In this document: positions 61,627-64,000 of the stretch, piece after piece
Layout of the letters: each line of letters starts with the position of its first letter
How positions within the stretch are numbered: the stretch's first letter is position 1
Assembly (NCBI RefSeq): GCF_900141805.1
Contig: NZ_FQYN01000006.1
Coordinates: 1 to 64,000, forward strand
DNA length: 64,000 nucleotides
From: Hymenobacter daecheongensis DSM 21074
GTDB taxonomy: Bacteria; Bacteroidota; Bacteroidia; Cytophagales; Hymenobacteraceae
Direction: 5' to 3'
The notes under the pieces: generated by a model
The model's database searches: none
Seen by the model: only the letters and a program-made list of their open reading frames with translations
What the model was told of the DNA's origin: nothing
Position numbers and translations under genes: made by a program

Positions 61627-62610
61627 TTAGCCCGGCTGCCGCAACGGGGCCGGCTCCGTTGGCCCGGCAATGTTCGTGTCCGAGATGATGTAGAGCGGAC
61701 GCTGGCGCACGTTGGCGCTCAGCCGGGCAATGTACTCGCCGATGATGCCCACGGCAATAAGCTGCACGCCGCCCAGAAACAGAATGCTGACCATCAGCGA
61801 AGCCCAGCCGGGCTCGTACTCGTGGCTGACGAAGCGGGCATACAGCGTGTAGAGCATGACCAAAAACGCCACGCCCGACACCAGAAAGCCGCCGATGGTA
61901 GCTGCTTTCAGCGGGGCATCGGAGAAGCCGGTGATGCCGTCCAGGGCCAGCCGGATCATCTTGCGGTAGGTGTAGCCGGTCTCGCCGCCGGCCCGCTCGG
62001 CGCGGTCATACTCCAGGTAGGTCTGGCGGTAGCCGATCCAGGAAATCTGGCCGCGGATAAACTTGTTCTGCTCCGGCATCTGCTTCAGCGCATCCACCAC
62101 CTTGCGCGAAATAATGCGGAAGTCGCCGGTATCTACCGGGATGGAAATGCTGGTGATATTGGCCAGCAGGCGGTAGAATAGCTTGGCGGTGAGCTTCTTG
62201 GCCGCGCTTTCGCCCTGGCGCGAGCGGCGCTTGGCGTATACTACTTCGTAGCCCTCTTTCAGCTTCTGATACAGCGCGGGAATCAGTTCCGGCGGGTCCT
62301 GCAAGTCGGCATCAATGATAACCACGGCCTCGCCCGCCGCCAGGTCCAGCCCGGCCGTCACGGCAATCTGGTGGCCGAAGTTGCGGCTGAAATCGATGTA
62401 GCGCACCCGCGGGTCGCGGGCCGCCAGGTTCTGCACCAGGGCCAGGGATTTATCGCGCGAGCCATCGTTGATAAAGATGAACTCGTAGCGCAGCTGCATT
62501 GGGTCCAGCACCCCGCTTAGGCGGGTGTAGAGCGTAGCAATGTTGTCTTCCTCGTTGTAGATGGGAATAATGACGGAAAGATCGGGGGCGTGAGGGTGAC
62601 GCACAGACAT
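61627..62610 (-). CDS. GT2 family polyprenyl-phosphate glycosyltransferase
   Basis: This 327-aa protein of the GtrB/dolichyl-phosphate-mannose-synthase-like type loads a sugar onto a polyprenyl-phosphate carrier at the cytoplasmic face. The GT-A domain shows LSVIIPIYNEEDNIATL, FINDGSRDKS, the DxD-like IIDADLQDPPELI, and GDFRIISRKVVDAL. Two C-terminal membrane helices (GGFLVSGVAFLVMLYTLYA and LMVSILFLGGVQLIAVGIIG) anchor it. Its product could feed the GT-C-like enzymes around it, which is inference. It is 9 bp from the methyltransferase gene. Confidence 0.92.
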   Translation of the reverse strand: MSVRHPHAPDLSVIIPIYNEEDNIATLYTRLSGVLDPMQLRYEFIFINDGSRDKSLALVQNLAARDPRVRYIDFSRNFGHQIAVTAGLDLAAGEAVVIIDADLQDPPELIPALYQKLKEGYEVVYAKRRSRQGESAAKKLTAKLFYRLLANITSISIPVDTGDFRIISRKVVDALKQMPEQNKFIRGQISWIGYRQTYLEYDRAERAGGETGYTYRKMIRLALDGITGFSDAPLKAATIGGFLVSGVAFLVMLYTLYARFVSHEYEPGWASLMVSILFLGGVQLIAVGIIGEYIARLSANVRQRPLYIISDTNIAGPTEPAPLRQPG

Positions 62611-62619
62611 ACGAATAAA

Positions 62620-63363
62620 TTAGACGGGCTTCCGGGCCAGCGCAAAGGTGCTGATGCCTACGGGAAGATTGACATGACGCAACAGGCGATTTTCAAGCCG
62701 CAGCAGCGTGAGCAAGGCTCCATTCAGCGCTCCGGGCAATAGTTTCAGGTCGCCGGAAGGAAGGCTTTTGGGTGTGGGGCGCAGGCGCTGGAGCAGCCGG
62801 ACGGCCGCGGCGGGCGCAAACAGCGCGGAGTTCCAGTAGGAAAGCCGCTCCACAGTCAGGTTTGCCCGTGTGAGCGCCACGCGCAGCTGCGGGCCGGAAT
62901 AGCGCCGAAAATGATGATTTACCACGTCGTGCTCGCTCCACAGCAACTGAAAGGCCGGCACGAACACCAGCAGCCGGCCGCCGGGCCGCAGCACCCGCCG
63001 CCATTCGAGCAAGGCCCGCTGTTCGTCCTCAATATGCTCCAGCACATCCGAAGCCACCACCACATCGAAGCTGGCATCGGCAAAGCTCAGCCGGGCACCG
63101 TCCATCTGCTGCACGTTCGGAATCTGCCGCTGCCGGGCCAGGGCAATGGCCGGCTCACTCAGGTCGATGCCCGTCAGATTGGAGTAGCCTTCGGCCCGTA
63201 GCCGCTGCTGCAGCGGGCCGCCAGAACAGCCCACTTCCAGAATGGCGGCATCTTTGGGCAAGTGCATATTCTGGATAAGCGCGAACACAGCATCGCGGCG
63301 GGCCCGAAACCACCAATGCTGCTCCTCCAACTCATGATAGGCTGTCTCGTACGCTGAATCCAT
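62620..63363 (-). CDS. Class I SAM-dependent methyltransferase
   Basis: This 247-aa protein begins with ETAYHELEEQHWWFRARRD, a pattern common in methyltransferases of cell-surface glycan loci. It has the SAM motif I ILEVGCSGGPLQQRL, GIDLSEPAIALAR, and the post-motif FDVVVASDVLEHIEDEQRAL. It is the first gene of a tight minus-strand set with the GT2 and DUF2079 genes (gaps of 9 and 13 bp), so its substrate may be a lipid-linked sugar. A TACCTTTG box (63368-63375) ends 4 bp before the start codon, which suggests a leaderless transcript. Confidence 0.88.
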   Translation of the reverse strand: MDSAYETAYHELEEQHWWFRARRDAVFALIQNMHLPKDAAILEVGCSGGPLQQRLRAEGYSNLTGIDLSEPAIALARQRQIPNVQQMDGARLSFADASFDVVVASDVLEHIEDEQRALLEWRRVLRPGGRLLVFVPAFQLLWSEHDVVNHHFRRYSGPQLRVALTRANLTVERLSYWNSALFAPAAAVRLLQRLRPTPKSLPSGDLKLLPGALNGALLTLLRLENRLLRHVNLPVGISTFALARKPV

Positions 63364-63367
63364 AGCA

Positions 63368-63375
63368 CAAAGGTA
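63368..63375 (-). promoter_or_regulatory. -7 promoter box almost touching the methyltransferase start
   Basis: The minus strand reads TACCTTTG and ends 4 bp before the start codon at 63363. Transcription would begin at or very near the ATG. Confidence 0.55.
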
Positions 63376-63578
63376 TTTGATTAGGTGAAGTATCCGGATG
63401 GGGCTTTCAGATTGGCCGGAGCCGCCGGTTCACCCGGCTTTGGCAGTGATTGTACCTGCCTAGCTGCCTAAATGCTAGGACTTATCGCCTAGCAAAGTGT
63501 CGTAAGCTTGCCCGTGGGCATGGTTTTCCTGATGTATAAAGTTCCTACCTTCGCGTGCTGCGAAGGATGTTTTCATGA

Positions 63579-63698
63579 TTGTTTCTGAAAAAACGCCTTT
63601 TGCTGTTGCTGTTGACCTTTGCCGCTTTGGATTCTGAGGTTGAGCAAAAGCAGAATAAGCACCCCAACAAAAATCAGTGTGCTACTCAGATGCTTTAG
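63579..63698 (+). CDS. Possible small exported peptide or gene remnant
   Basis: A 39-codon frame starts at TTG 63579 and begins LKKRLLLLLLTFA, a basic-hydrophobic stretch like a signal peptide, then a polar tail ending CATQML before TAG 63698. A TACCTTCG box (63546-63553) lies 25 bp upstream. It sits in the otherwise gene-free 63364-63774 spacer. It may be a real small secreted peptide or the 5' remnant of a longer exported protein gene. Evidence is compositional only. Confidence 0.25.
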   Translation: MFLKKRLLLLLLTFAALDSEVEQKQNKHPNKNQCATQML

Positions 63699-63737
63699 AG
63701 AATGGCAAAATGAGCGTTTCGTCGAATCAGGCGAGGC

Positions 63738-63745
63738 TAACTTTG
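63738..63745 (+). promoter_or_regulatory. -7 promoter box of the last gene
   Basis: TAACTTTG matches TAnnTTTG. A TTTC sits 17 bp before it near the -33 position (63717-63720), and the ATG at 63775 is 29 bp downstream. Confidence 0.6.
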
Positions 63746-63774
63746 TCCGGCCCTTCTTCTTTTTATAGTTTTTA

Positions 63775-64000
63775 ATGGATACAGCTTGGGTGTTGAGTGC
63801 TCCTCAATTTGTGTTGCTGGCAGTCACGGGGCTGCTGGCCGTCGGTAGCGGCATGGCCTGGATCCGGGGCCGCTATGGTTTAGCTTTAGGCTTGCTTATG
63901 GTGGCCGCCTTCGCACTACGGCTGCTCATGGCCTCGCTCGATCCTTTTCTGCATGAATGGGATGAGCGCTATCATGCCTTGGTCGCCAAGCACATGATAG
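63775..64000 (+). CDS. GT-C/ArnT-like membrane glycosyltransferase (partial, 5' end)
   Basis: A frame of 75 codons opens at ATG 63775 and runs off the right edge. It has two hydrophobic helices (VLLAVTGLLAVGSGMAW, LALGLLMVAAFALRLLM) and then FLHEWDERYHALVAKHM, the first-loop motif with an Asp-Glu pair as in GT39/ArnT-like enzymes. It is divergent from the methyltransferase-GT2-DUF2079 set. The rest of the gene lies outside the window. Confidence 0.75.
   Translation, partial: MDTAWVLSAPQFVLLAVTGLLAVGSGMAWIRGRYGLALGLLMVAAFALRLLMASLDPFLHEWDERYHALVAKHMI

Overview
The window reads as a chromosomal segment of a GC-rich member of the Bacteroidota, most likely Hymenobacter or a close relative (inference). 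The signs are Bacteroidota-type -7 boxes (TAnnTTTG) in front of many genes, little visible Shine-Dalgarno sequence, many lipoproteins and outer-membrane proteins, AsmA-like and OmpA/PD40 proteins, and the archaeal/eukaryal-like class of prolyl-tRNA synthetase. Almost everything is ordinary core genome. No prophage, CRISPR array or intact insertion sequence was seen.

Layout. 1-300 is the end of an rRNA operon (23S 3' end, 5S, terminator). 300-2.95 kb is a low-density stretch with an orphan LacI-type regulator, a long operator-like palindrome, a lone IS630-like helix-turn-helix gene, a large hairpin and tRNA-Val. 3-24 kb carries AsmA-like, TerB-like and MscS proteins, two Glu/Leu/Phe/Val-type dehydrogenases, ArsR, HemA, an orphan histidine kinase, an AttH/CrtC-like lipoprotein, an APC permease, a REP-associated tyrosine transposase (RAYT), an LpxR-like protein, an EamA transporter, DusB, a CPBP protease and CdsA. 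24-28.4 kb has phosphatidylserine decarboxylase, MsrC, a DUF4386 protein, RibD and PrmC. 28.4-34.9 kb is a nucleotide-sugar block for surface polysaccharide (acetyltransferase, UDP-sugar dehydrogenase, GalE, RfbB, WbpP-like epimerase, RfbA). 35-53.6 kb mixes a chromate transporter, a 2OG-Fe(II) oxygenase, several lipoproteins and outer-membrane proteins, FloA with NfeD, Crp/Fnr, DinB, ProS, a FadL-like porin and a lipoprotein carrying a TonB C-terminal domain. 53.7-64 kb is rich in multi-pass GT-C-like membrane proteins, with a GT2 polyprenyl-phosphate transferase, a methyltransferase and an aldehyde dehydrogenase.

The genes cooperate mainly in envelope building. RfbA, RfbB, GalE, the WbpP-like epimerase, the UDP-sugar dehydrogenase and the acetyltransferase make activated sugars. 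The GT2 enzyme and the GT-C-like proteins near the right end could move sugars onto lipid carriers and then onto lipid or protein acceptors. CdsA and Psd make phospholipids, and LpxR may trim lipid A.

The most unusual content lies between the genes. (1) Five inverted pairs of REP-like elements (consensus about GTCATnCnGAGC..GCGAAG) sit at gene ends, one of them 27 bp behind the RAYT gene that probably mobilises such elements. (2) A separate set of intergenic palindromes or arms is built from tandem, degenerate 7-9 nt words, typically 8 nt (for example GTGARNTR or GTGCTRAT). They start at or just after a stop codon and often run to a few bases before the next start codon. At least five word families share this architecture. 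(3) A regular 21-bp tandem array (17970-18200) lies between two convergent genes and stays open on both strands. These are the observations most worth following up.
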